Assembly: GCA_045644545.1 (NCBI GenBank)
Contig: JAZRHC010000029.1
Location: forward strand, 62,001-126,000
Length of the DNA: 64,000 bases
DNA from: Scatosoma sp045644545
GTDB lineage: Bacteria; Bacillota; Clostridia; Christensenellales; Borkfalkiaceae
Direction: 5' to 3'
Part shown: positions 25,741-33,378 of the stretch, piece after piece
How positions within the stretch are numbered: position 1 is the first letter of the stretch
Layout of the letters: each line of letters opens with the position of its first letter
The notes under the pieces: generated by a model
Seen by the model: the letters and a program-made list of their open reading frames with translations, nothing else
Databases searched by the model: none
Told to the model about the DNA's origin: nothing
Program-made: the position numbers and the translations under genes

Positions 25741-27732
25741 ATGCAAAGAATCGGTGTTTTTATTTGTTGGTGCGGCAGTAATATCGCGGCAACGGTAGAC
25801 GTAGAAAAGGTTGCGGAAGTTATCAAAAGCGAGCCCTGCGTCGTTTATTCCGTAAACTATCAGTATATGTGCTCCGAAAACGGTCAACAGCTCATCAAGA
25901 ACGCAATCAAAGAACATAACCTTACGGGTATCGTGGTGGGGGCTTGCTCGCCCAGAATGCACGAAGCGACCTTCCGCAAAGCGGCGGAAAGCGTAGGCTT
26001 GAATCCGTATATGGTGGAAATCGCGAATATTCGCGAGCATTGTTCGTGGATTCATAAGGATATGGCGGAAGCGACGGAAAAAGCGATTATCCTCGTTCGC
26101 ACGGCGATTGCGAAAGTAAAATTAAACGCTCCGCTCACGGCGGGTGAAAGCCCCGTTGTAAAGCGCGCGCTCGTGATCGGGGGCGGTATTGCGGGGATTC
26201 AAGCCGCTTTGGATATTGCCGACGCGGGCTTTGAAGTGGATATCGTGGAAAAGAACGCGACGATCGGAGGCAGAATGGCGCAGCTCGACAAAACCTTCCC
26301 CACCCTCGACTGTTCGGCTTGTATTTTAACGCCGAAAATGGTGGATTGCGCGCAACACGAAAAAATCGATATTCTCTCCTATTCGGAAGTAGAGGACGTG
26401 AAAGGCTTTGTCGGGAATTTCAACGTTAAAATTCGCCGTAAAGCGAGATACATTGACGAAACGAAGTGCACGGGCTGTAAGATCTGTATGGAAAAATGCC
26501 CTTCCAAAAAGGGCTTGAACGATTTCAATATGAACCTTAACACCCGCCCTGCGATCCATATCCCGTTCGCGCAGGCAATCCCCAACGTAGCGGTGATCGA
26601 TCCCGAACAATGCATCAAACTCAAAACGGGTAAATGCGGTATCTGTCAAAAATTCTGCGGCGTAGGCGCGATCGATTACGAGCAAAAGGATACCTTTATC
26701 GAGCGTCAATACGGCGCGATCGTCGTGGCGACGGGCTTTAAGCCTATTTCGCTCGACGCGTTCAACGAGTACGGCTATGCGGAAAACAAAGACGTTATCA
26801 CCTCGCTCGAACTCGAAAGACTGATGAACGCGGCAGGTCCTTCGAGCGGCGTTCTCGTCCGTCCATCCGACGGTCAGCACCCGAAGGTGATCACCTTCAT
26901 TCAATGCGTAGGCTCGCGTGATACGAGCGGTTGCGGCAAGCCTTATTGCTCCAAGATCTGCTGTATGTACACGGCGAAACACGCGATGCTTATCCGTGAA
27001 AAATACCCCGACACCGAAGTGCACGTATTTTATATCGACGTGCGTACGCCGGGGAAAAACTACGACGAATTCTTCCGTCGCGCGGTGGAGCAATACGGCG
27101 TTGACTATATCAAAGGTATGGTCGGAAAAGTATATAACGAAAACGGAAAGTTAATGGTGCAAGGCTCTAACCTTATCGATAACGAGCAGGTCACGATTGA
27201 ATCCGATCTCGTCGTGTTAGCGGCGGCGATCGAACCCGAGCCTTCCGTAAGAAAGGTTGCAACCTTGCTTACGGCAAGTATCGATACCAACAATTTCCTC
27301 ACCGAATCGCACGCGAAGCTCCGTCCCGTAGAAAGCCCTACGGCGGGCGTATACCTCGCGGGCGTATGCCAAGGTCCTAAGGATATCCCCGAAACCGTTT
27401 CGCAGGCTTCCGCTTGCGCGGCGAAGGTGATCGGACTTTTGGTGAAAGATAAGTTAAAGACGAATCCTTGCGTTGCCACGCCCGACGAAATGATGTGTAA
27501 CGGCTGTTCGCAATGCGCGAACGTGTGCGCGTACGGCGCGATCACCTACGTCGATAAAGAATTCAGACTCGGCGGAGGCAAGACGGAAGTAAGGCGCGTA
27601 GCATCCGTAAATCCCGCGGTATGTCAGGGTTGCGGCGCTTGTACGGTTACCTGTCCTTCGGGGGCGATGGACCTTAAAGGATTCAGCTCCAAGCAAATTA
27701 TGTCGGAGGTGGAAGCGATATGCAAAATGTAA
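25741..27732 (+). CDS. hdrA: HdrA-like flavin-bifurcating FAD/iron-sulfur subunit
   Basis: 663 residues. HdrA binds the FAD at which electrons bifurcate in Hdr complexes. The N-terminal domain starts VFICWCGSNIAATVDV and contains CSPRMHE; the thioredoxin-reductase-like domain has VIGGGIAGIQAALDIA (near residue 143) and LDCSACILTPKM. A ferredoxin pair follows (CTGCKICMEKCPS near 242 and CGICQKFCGVGA), and at the C-terminus two more cubane motifs, CNGCSQCANVCAYGA and CQGCGACTVTCPSGA. Size and order match canonical HdrA. Overlaps flxD by 13 bp. Confidence 0.93.
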   Translation: MQRIGVFICWCGSNIAATVDVEKVAEVIKSEPCVVYSVNYQYMCSENGQQLIKNAIKEHNLTGIVVGACSPRMHEATFRKAAESVGLNPYMVEIANIREHCSWIHKDMAEATEKAIILVRTAIAKVKLNAPLTAGESPVVKRALVIGGGIAGIQAALDIADAGFEVDIVEKNATIGGRMAQLDKTFPTLDCSACILTPKMVDCAQHEKIDILSYSEVEDVKGFVGNFNVKIRRKARYIDETKCTGCKICMEKCPSKKGLNDFNMNLNTRPAIHIPFAQAIPNVAVIDPEQCIKLKTGKCGICQKFCGVGAIDYEQKDTFIERQYGAIVVATGFKPISLDAFNEYGYAENKDVITSLELERLMNAAGPSSGVLVRPSDGQHPKVITFIQCVGSRDTSGCGKPYCSKICCMYTAKHAMLIREKYPDTEVHVFYIDVRTPGKNYDEFFRRAVEQYGVDYIKGMVGKVYNENGKLMVQGSNLIDNEQVTIESDLVVLAAAIEPEPSVRKVATLLTASIDTNNFLTESHAKLRPVESPTAGVYLAGVCQGPKDIPETVSQASACAAKVIGLLVKDKLKTNPCVATPDEMMCNGCSQCANVCAYGAITYVDKEFRLGGGKTEVRRVASVNPAVCQGCGACTVTCPSGAMDLKGFSSKQIMSEVEAICKM

Positions 27733-28172
27733 CGGAAAAGAAAGAATTTACGCCTAATATCGTAGCGTTTTGCTGTAACTGGTGCTCGTATGCAGGGGCA
27801 GACCTTGCCGGTTCAAGCCGTTTGAGCTACCCCGCAAACGTGAAGATCATTCGCGTGCCTTGCTCTTGTCGCGTGAATCCGTCCTTTATTTTAAAAGCCT
27901 ATCAACAAGGCGCGGACGGCGTGATTCTCTGCGGTTGCCATCCCGGCGATTGCCACTACGTGACGGGGAACTATTATACGAGAAGAAGAATGTCGCTCTT
28001 ATTCAGCTTTTTGAATTATATGGGCATCGAGAAAGAACGTACCCGCGTGGAATGGGTTTCCGCCGCGGAAGGGGCGCGCTTCTCCGCAGTTATGAACGAT
28101 TTCGTGCAAAAAATCACCGAACTCGGCGAAAATAAACGCCTGACCGATTTGAGAGTAAAGGAGGGCGAATAA
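27720..28172 (+). CDS. flxD: MvhD/FlxD-like hydrogenase iron-sulfur subunit
   Basis: 150 residues matching the MvhD family ([2Fe-2S] protein): FCCNWCSYAGADLAG, VPCSCRVNPSFI and GCHPGDCHYVTGNY carry the conserved cysteines. MvhD or FlxD passes electrons from the donor module (hydrogenase, formate dehydrogenase or FlxABC) to HdrA. No hydrogenase or formate dehydrogenase gene is beside it; the donor module here is the NADH-type Flx proteins. The start ATG at 27720 has GGAGGT 9 nt upstream inside hdrA. Confidence 0.9.
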   Translation: MQNVTEKKEFTPNIVAFCCNWCSYAGADLAGSSRLSYPANVKIIRVPCSCRVNPSFILKAYQQGADGVILCGCHPGDCHYVTGNYYTRRRMSLLFSFLNYMGIEKERTRVEWVSAAEGARFSAVMNDFVQKITELGENKRLTDLRVKEGE

Positions 28173-28173
28173 A

Positions 28174-29154
28174 ATGCGTGACGTTGAATTGAAAATGAAA
28201 GAACGCGCGAGCGAGCTGCTTGAAAGCGGCGAAGTTGCCCGCGTGATCGGTTGGAAAAAAGGAGAATTTTATCACGACCCCCAGCCCGCTTCTTTTGAAA
28301 GCGCAGAAGAGTTGAACGCATTCGTCTATAACGGATTTTGTGGCGCAAATCTTTCCAAATACCTCATTCAAATGAGCAAAAAAGAAGGAAAAACGGCGAT
28401 TTTCTTAAAGCCTTGCGATTCGTACAGCTTTAATCAGCTCGTAAAAGAACACCGTATCGTCCGTGAAAATATCCGCGTGATCGCGATCGAATGTCAAGGG
28501 AAGCTGGATATCGAAAAGATCAAGGCGAAGGGCTTTGATTTTGTCACGGAAGCAGAAGAAAACGGCGACGAAATTGCCGTAACTTCTCTCTACGGCAACG
28601 GCGCGGTTCAAAAGGACGAAGTGCTTTTGGGAAAATGCGAAACCTGTAAAGGAAAAGTGCATCAAGTAAAGGACGAGGAGATTATTCTCCACGAAATGCA
28701 AGCAGGCAAGAAAAACCGCTTTGAAGAGGTCGAAAAACTCGAAGCGATGACGGCGGACGAACGGTTTTCGTTCTGGCGCGAACAGCTTCAAAAATGTATC
28801 CGTTGCAACGCGTGCAGAAACGTTTGCCCCGCGTGCTCGTGCTTAAAATGCGTGTTCGATAACCCCGCTTCGGGGATCGCGGCGAAGGCGAACGACGATA
28901 AATTCGAAGAACAGCTTTTCCATATCATTCGCGCCTTCCACGTTTCGGGGCGCTGTACGGATTGCGGCGAGTGTTCGAGAGTTTGTCCGCAGAACATTCC
29001 TTTGCACCTTCTCAACCGTAAGTTTATCAAGGATATCGACGGCTTATACGGCGAATATCAGGCGGGCGAAACCGCCGAAGGCAAAACGCCTTTAACTTCC
29101 TACGCGGAAGGCGACGCCGAACCCAACGACGTAGTGAACGGGGAGGTTAGATAA
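28174..29154 (+). CDS. FlxC-like protein: FrhB-like N-terminus plus two [4Fe-4S] clusters
   Basis: 326 residues. The N-terminal two thirds resemble the coenzyme F420-reducing hydrogenase beta/dehydrogenase family (FLKPCDSYSFNQLVKEH, GKCETCKGKVHQ with a CxxC). From about residue 205 come CIRCNACRNVCPACSC and CTDCGECSRVCPQNIP. This matches the FlxC-type subunit of Flx-Hdr loci. It starts one base after flxD and its stop overlaps the next ATG (TAATG). The exact partner between FlxD and FlxA is not known. A closely related layout occurs in alpha-helical ferredoxin subunits of sulfur reductases. Confidence 0.7.
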   Translation: MRDVELKMKERASELLESGEVARVIGWKKGEFYHDPQPASFESAEELNAFVYNGFCGANLSKYLIQMSKKEGKTAIFLKPCDSYSFNQLVKEHRIVRENIRVIAIECQGKLDIEKIKAKGFDFVTEAEENGDEIAVTSLYGNGAVQKDEVLLGKCETCKGKVHQVKDEEIILHEMQAGKKNRFEEVEKLEAMTADERFSFWREQLQKCIRCNACRNVCPACSCLKCVFDNPASGIAAKANDDKFEEQLFHIIRAFHVSGRCTDCGECSRVCPQNIPLHLLNRKFIKDIDGLYGEYQAGETAEGKTPLTSYAEGDAEPNDVVNGEVR

Positions 29155-30188
29155 TGTTTAAGATTGCAAAAGAAAGATTAAACGAACTTTATTCCAAGAT
29201 CGCCGAAACGTTCGGACTTTTTATTCCCATCAAAAAAGGCGGAGAGGTCAACTATCACGTTTGGGGAGAAGGGAAAGAAGTTTCTTTGGAAACCTTGAAA
29301 ACGGTAAAATCCCCCAAAAACGCGTTTTTCCCGCAGTCGGAAAATTTGATGAAGTTCAAAACCGAAGGGAAAAATCTTGAAATTATCGACGTGCGCTGGG
29401 ATAAAACGGAGAAGCCTTTCGTTATGTTCGGCGTAAAGGCTTGCGATTATAAGGCGATTGAAGTGCTCGATAAGGTATTCCTTGCCGATCCCGTAGACAC
29501 CTATTATCAGTCGAGAAGGGAAGCGACCACGATCGTAACGCTCGCTTGCTCACGCCCGGAAGAAAGCTGTTTTTGTAACGCGTTCGGGATCGACGCGACC
29601 GCGCCGCAAGGCGACGTGACCACTTGGCTCGACGGCGAAAACCTCTATTGGCAGGCGAACACCGAAAAAGGCGAAGCGCTCACCGCGGCGGTGAAAGAGC
29701 TGTTGACGGAAGGGGGAGAAGAAACGGTCGAAGCGCAAAAGGCAACCACCAAAACGATTATGGAAAAATTGCCGTTTGCTTCCCTTGATCTGTCGCGCTT
29801 TAAGCCCGAAAATTTGAACGAGCTTTTTAACGACTCCGCTTGGGAGTCTATGAGCGAGGCTTGCTTGGGTTGCGGCACGTGTACCTTCGTTTGCCCGACC
29901 TGTCAATGCTTCGATATCCGCGATTTCAAAACCAACGAAGGCGTAATTCGTTATCGTTGCTGGGATTCTTGTATGTATTCCGATTTCACGCTTATGGCGC
30001 ACGGGAATTCGAGAACTACGCAAATGCAGAGATTCCGTCAGCGGTTTATGCACAAGCTCGTGTATTATCCTTCGCAGAACGACGGGCTGTATTCCTGCGT
30101 AGGCTGCGGCAGATGCGTAAACAAATGCCCGCAGAAGCTGAATATCGTGAAAGTGATCAAAACGCTGGGAGGTAAAAACAATGATTGA
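29154..30188 (+). CDS. FlxB-like/anaerobic sulfite reductase A-type [4Fe-4S] protein
   Basis: 344 residues of the 4Fe-4S dicluster family that includes AsrA and sulfhydrogenase beta subunits. The N-terminal domain has FGVKACDYKAIEVLDKVF and SCFCNAFGID; the C-terminal ferredoxin part has CLGCGTCTFVCPTCQC near residue 237 and CVGCGRCVNKCPQ near 312, with CWDSCMYSDF in between. Such proteins pair with an AsrB/FlxA-type FAD protein, which follows directly with an 8-bp overlap. Role inferred: iron-sulfur wiring between the NADH-oxidizing flavoprotein and FlxD/HdrA. Confidence 0.72.
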   Translation: MFKIAKERLNELYSKIAETFGLFIPIKKGGEVNYHVWGEGKEVSLETLKTVKSPKNAFFPQSENLMKFKTEGKNLEIIDVRWDKTEKPFVMFGVKACDYKAIEVLDKVFLADPVDTYYQSRREATTIVTLACSRPEESCFCNAFGIDATAPQGDVTTWLDGENLYWQANTEKGEALTAAVKELLTEGGEETVEAQKATTKTIMEKLPFASLDLSRFKPENLNELFNDSAWESMSEACLGCGTCTFVCPTCQCFDIRDFKTNEGVIRYRCWDSCMYSDFTLMAHGNSRTTQMQRFRQRFMHKLVYYPSQNDGLYSCVGCGRCVNKCPQKLNIVKVIKTLGGKNND

Positions 30189-31008
30189 AGAAACTTTGAT
30201 TCCGAAAATCGGCGTCGTAACGGATATCCGTAAGGATACGCCCGACGTAAAAACTTTCCGCGTGGTCGGCACGGACGGCAAAAAGCTTTTCAAGCATATG
30301 CCCGGTCAATGCGCGATGGTTTCTATTCCCGGGGTCGGCGAATGTATGTTCTCTATCACATCTTCGCCCACGAACGAGGAATATATGGAATTTTCCATTA
30401 AAAAATGCGGTTGCGTGACGGAAGTTATCCACGCGCTCGAAGTCGGCGCGCAGATCACCGTTAGAGGACCGTACGGCAAAAATTTCCCCGTAGAAGAAGA
30501 TTTCAAGGGTAAGGATTTGCTCTTTATCGCAGGCGGTATCGGGCTTGCGCCGCTTAGAAGCGTTATCAACTACGTTCGTCATTACCGTAAAAACTACGGC
30601 AAAGTCGTGATCGTTTACGGCGCGAGAAGCAAAGACGATCTCGTCGATATCGGCGAAATCCAAAATGAGTGGGTAAACGAGCCGAATATGGAAGTTTATC
30701 TCACGATCGACCGCCCGCAGGAAGGCTGGGACGGACACGTTGGATTCGTACCTGCCTACGTCAAAGAGCTCGGACTCGACCCGAATATGACGGCGGTGCT
30801 TTGCGGGCCACCCATTATGATCAAGTTCACGCTTGCGGGGCTTTTGGAACTCGGCTTTGAAAAATCCCGCGTGTATACGACGCTCGAACTCAGAATGAAA
30901 TGCGGCGTTGGAAAATGCGGAAGATGCAACGTCGGCGATAAATTCGTGTGCAAAGACGGGCCCGTATTCCGTATGACGGAGCTCGACGAATTACCCGACG
31001 AATATTAA
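30181..31008 (+). CDS. flxA: FlxA-like FAD/NAD(P)H-binding oxidoreductase
   Basis: 275 residues of the ferredoxin-NADP reductase superfamily (AsrB, PyrK, sulfhydrogenase gamma). An FAD-binding barrel with MPGQCAMVSIPG and MFSITSSPT, an NAD-binding domain with FIAGGIGLAPLRSVI, VLCGPPIMIKFTL, and a C-terminal [2Fe-2S] motif KCGVGKCGRCNVGD. This is the predicted NADH entry point of the complex. Its first codon is inside the preceding gene. NADPH cannot be excluded by eye. Confidence 0.85.
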   Translation: MIEETLIPKIGVVTDIRKDTPDVKTFRVVGTDGKKLFKHMPGQCAMVSIPGVGECMFSITSSPTNEEYMEFSIKKCGCVTEVIHALEVGAQITVRGPYGKNFPVEEDFKGKDLLFIAGGIGLAPLRSVINYVRHYRKNYGKVVIVYGARSKDDLVDIGEIQNEWVNEPNMEVYLTIDRPQEGWDGHVGFVPAYVKELGLDPNMTAVLCGPPIMIKFTLAGLLELGFEKSRVYTTLELRMKCGVGKCGRCNVGDKFVCKDGPVFRMTELDELPDEY

Positions 31009-31020
31009 GGAGAAAAACCA

Positions 31021-31695
31021 ATGGAAAAAACGGTAAACGTATTTCTTTTCGGAAAAAAGTATGAAGTTCCGGAAAGTTTGACGATAATGAAAGCGATGGA
31101 ATACGCGGGCTATCAGCTCGTGCGCGGTTGCGGTTGCAGAAACGGCTTTTGCGGCGCGTGCTCGACGATCTACCGTATCAAAGGTCAGCAGGAGCTCAAA
31201 ACCTGCCTTGCTTGCCAAACGAAGGTCGAGGAGGGAATGTACGTGGCAACCCTTCCTTTCTTCCCGCTCGTAAAACAAGTTTACGATATCGAAAAGATCA
31301 AGCCCACGCAGCAGATTATGATGCAGCTCTATCCCGAAATTTATTCGTGTATCGGTTGCAACGCTTGCACGAAGAGCTGTACGCAGGAACTCAACGTTAT
31401 GCAATATATCGCCTACGCGCAACGCGGCGAATACGAAAAAGCGGCGGAAGAGAGCTTCGACTGCGTAATGTGCGGCGTATGTTCTTCCCGTTGCCCTGCG
31501 GGGATCTCGCATCCTCAGGTCGCGGTGCTTGCGCGTAGACTTACGGGCAAATACCTTGCGCCGAAGAGCGAGCATCTCGTCAACCGCGTAGCGGAAATCG
31601 ACAAAGGGGATTGCAAAGCGGCGCTCGAAGCGATTATGAACACCCCGCTCGAAGAACAAAAACATCTCTACAACACGAGAGAGATCGAGAAATAA
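31021..31695 (+). CDS. Soluble fumarate reductase iron-sulfur subunit (FrdB/TfrB-like)
   Basis: 224 residues. An N-terminal [2Fe-2S] plant-type domain with C37, C39, C44, C47 and C62, C65 (GCGCRNGFCGACS and CLACQ) is followed by a ferredoxin domain with C110/C113/C116/C120 and C148/C151/C154/C158. There is no third 3Fe-4S cysteine set and no membrane-anchor partner gene, unlike quinol:fumarate reductases. The closest known layout is TfrB of methanogens, minus its C-terminal CCG domain. It lies 12 bp after flxA and 10 bp before the flavoprotein subunit, so it probably bridges the Hdr-Flx module to fumarate reduction. Confidence 0.78.
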   Translation: MEKTVNVFLFGKKYEVPESLTIMKAMEYAGYQLVRGCGCRNGFCGACSTIYRIKGQQELKTCLACQTKVEEGMYVATLPFFPLVKQVYDIEKIKPTQQIMMQLYPEIYSCIGCNACTKSCTQELNVMQYIAYAQRGEYEKAAEESFDCVMCGVCSSRCPAGISHPQVAVLARRLTGKYLAPKSEHLVNRVAEIDKGDCKAALEAIMNTPLEEQKHLYNTREIEK

Positions 31696-31705
31696 GGAGA
31701 AGCGT

Positions 31706-33310
31706 ATGTATCAGTATACTCAAGAACAACTTGAATCAATGAAAAAAGTAGAAGAAACCCGCGCTTCCCGTATTGAAAAATTGCACGCGCGTATGTCGGC
31801 GGAAGAAAAGGACGCCGTTTTGGCGGAATTCCATCCCGACTATATCACTTCGGCGTATGAAGAACTCAAAGTCGGAAAAAATAAGGGCGGGAAGGTGCTT
31901 CACGAGCTTGCCGAGCTTTTGCAAGGCCGTTCCAGAACGCTCGATCTTTCTATCGACCTCACGAAGATCGACTACGACGTAGACGTGCTCGTGATCGGCG
32001 GTGGCGGCGCAGGCTCTTCGGCGGCGATCGAAGCGCACGAACGCGGCGCAAACGTTATGATCGTCACGAAGCTCCGTTTGGGCGACGCGAACACCGCGAT
32101 GGCGGAAGGCGGTATTCAAGCGGCGGATAAACCTAACGACAGCCCTGCAACGCACTATCTCGACGCGCTCGGCGGAGGGCATTTCAAAAACAAGCCCGAG
32201 CTTTTGTATAAGCTCGTAAACGAAGCGCCCGAAGCCATTCTTTGGCTGAATAACCTCGGCGTTATGTTCGATAAGGAAGAGGACGGCACTATGGTCACCA
32301 CGCACGGTGGCGGTACGTCCAGAAAGCGTATGCACGCTTGTCGCGACTATTCGGGCTCGGAAATTATGAGAACGCTTCGCGACGAAGTGTTTAACCGCGG
32401 TATCACCGTCGTCGATTTCACTTCCGCGATCGAACTTATCAAGGATACGGAAGGCAAAGTCGCGGGCGCGGTCTTAATGAATATGGAAACGCAGGAAATC
32501 TTGATCGCAAGGGCAAAAACCGTCGTGATCGCAACGGGCGGCGCGGGCAGATTGCACTATCAAGGCTTCCCGACTTCCAATCACTACGGCGCAACGGCGG
32601 ACGGACTCGTTTTGGGGTATAGAGCGGGCGCGAAGCTTCTCTATCCCGAAACTCTTCAATATCACCCCACGGGCGCGGCAGAGCCCACGCAGATCTACGG
32701 CGCGCTCGTTACGGAAAAGGTGCGTTCGTTGGGCGCACAGCTCGTCAATAAAGACGGCGAAGCGTTCGTCTATTCGCTCGAAACGCGCGACGTTACGGCT
32801 TCTTCTATTATCCGCGAATGTAAAGCGCATAAGAAAGGGATCAAAACGACGGACGGCGAGGGCGTATGGCTGGATACGCCGCTGATCGATATCTTAAACG
32901 GCAAAGGAACGATCGAAAAGCGTATTCCCGCAATGCTTCGTATGTTCGGCAAATACGGGATCGATATTCGGAAAGAACCTATTTTGATCTATCCTACGCT
33001 TCATTATCAAAACGGCGGTTTGGATATTAGCGCAAACGGTATGACTTGCGTGGAAAATCTCTACGTCGCGGGCGAAGCGGTCGGGGGAATTCACGGCACG
33101 AACCGTTTGATGGGAAACTCCCTTCTCGATATTATCGTATTCGGCAGAAACGCGGGCCAGCAAGCGGGCGAAAAGTGCAAGAGCGTTCAGCTTAAAGAGC
33201 TCACGCTCGACCACGTGCAAGAATTCGAGAAAGAACGCAAAGAAGCGGGCATTTCGTCGGATGTGCCCTCGCCCAGACTTCTTCCCGATTACAGAAGAAA
33301 AGTAAATTAA
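31706..33310 (+). CDS. Soluble fumarate reductase flavoprotein subunit (FrdA/TfrA-like)
   Basis: 534 residues of the SdhA/FrdA/NadB superfamily. An N-terminal extension of about 85 residues precedes the FAD motif VIGGGGAGSSAAIEA. Catalytic-site blocks are present: THGGGTSRKR, LQYHPTG, TEKVRSLGAQLVNKDGEAF (with the Arg), LHYQNGGLDI and HGTNRLMGNSLLDIIVFGR. The His that binds FAD covalently in membrane complexes (SHT) is replaced by Asn in DANTAMAEGG, so FAD should be noncovalent, as in NadB and soluble fumarate reductases. No nadA or nadC neighbours argue against aspartate oxidase. Operon context with mdh and fumC supports fumarate reduction to succinate. Confidence 0.8.
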   Translation: MYQYTQEQLESMKKVEETRASRIEKLHARMSAEEKDAVLAEFHPDYITSAYEELKVGKNKGGKVLHELAELLQGRSRTLDLSIDLTKIDYDVDVLVIGGGGAGSSAAIEAHERGANVMIVTKLRLGDANTAMAEGGIQAADKPNDSPATHYLDALGGGHFKNKPELLYKLVNEAPEAILWLNNLGVMFDKEEDGTMVTTHGGGTSRKRMHACRDYSGSEIMRTLRDEVFNRGITVVDFTSAIELIKDTEGKVAGAVLMNMETQEILIARAKTVVIATGGAGRLHYQGFPTSNHYGATADGLVLGYRAGAKLLYPETLQYHPTGAAEPTQIYGALVTEKVRSLGAQLVNKDGEAFVYSLETRDVTASSIIRECKAHKKGIKTTDGEGVWLDTPLIDILNGKGTIEKRIPAMLRMFGKYGIDIRKEPILIYPTLHYQNGGLDISANGMTCVENLYVAGEAVGGIHGTNRLMGNSLLDIIVFGRNAGQQAGEKCKSVQLKELTLDHVQEFEKERKEAGISSDVPSPRLLPDYRRKVN

Positions 33311-33322
33311 AATAAATTTTAC

Positions 33323-33352
33323 AAAACGCACTAAGTACGCTTTGTGCGTTTT
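33323..33352 (+). terminator. Terminator at the end of the frd operon
   Basis: AAAACGCAC (33323-33331) pairs with GTGCGTTTT (33344-33352) over a 12-nt loop, followed by further T. It overlaps the leader of the transporter gene 27 bp downstream, so partial read-through is possible. Confidence 0.7.
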
Positions 33353-33378
33353 TGTACGTAAATTATAGGAGAGTAAAA

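Noticed and set aside
24533..30188. Methanogen-type CoM-CoB heterodisulfide reductase or hydrogenase-linked Mvh-Hdr
   Set aside because: The organism is a spore-forming bacterium, and no hydrogenase large or small subunit is present; FlxA-type NADH input fits better.
31706..33310. L-aspartate oxidase (NadB) of NAD synthesis
   Set aside because: An FrdB-like partner precedes it and no nadA/nadC genes are near; the operon supplies fumarate.
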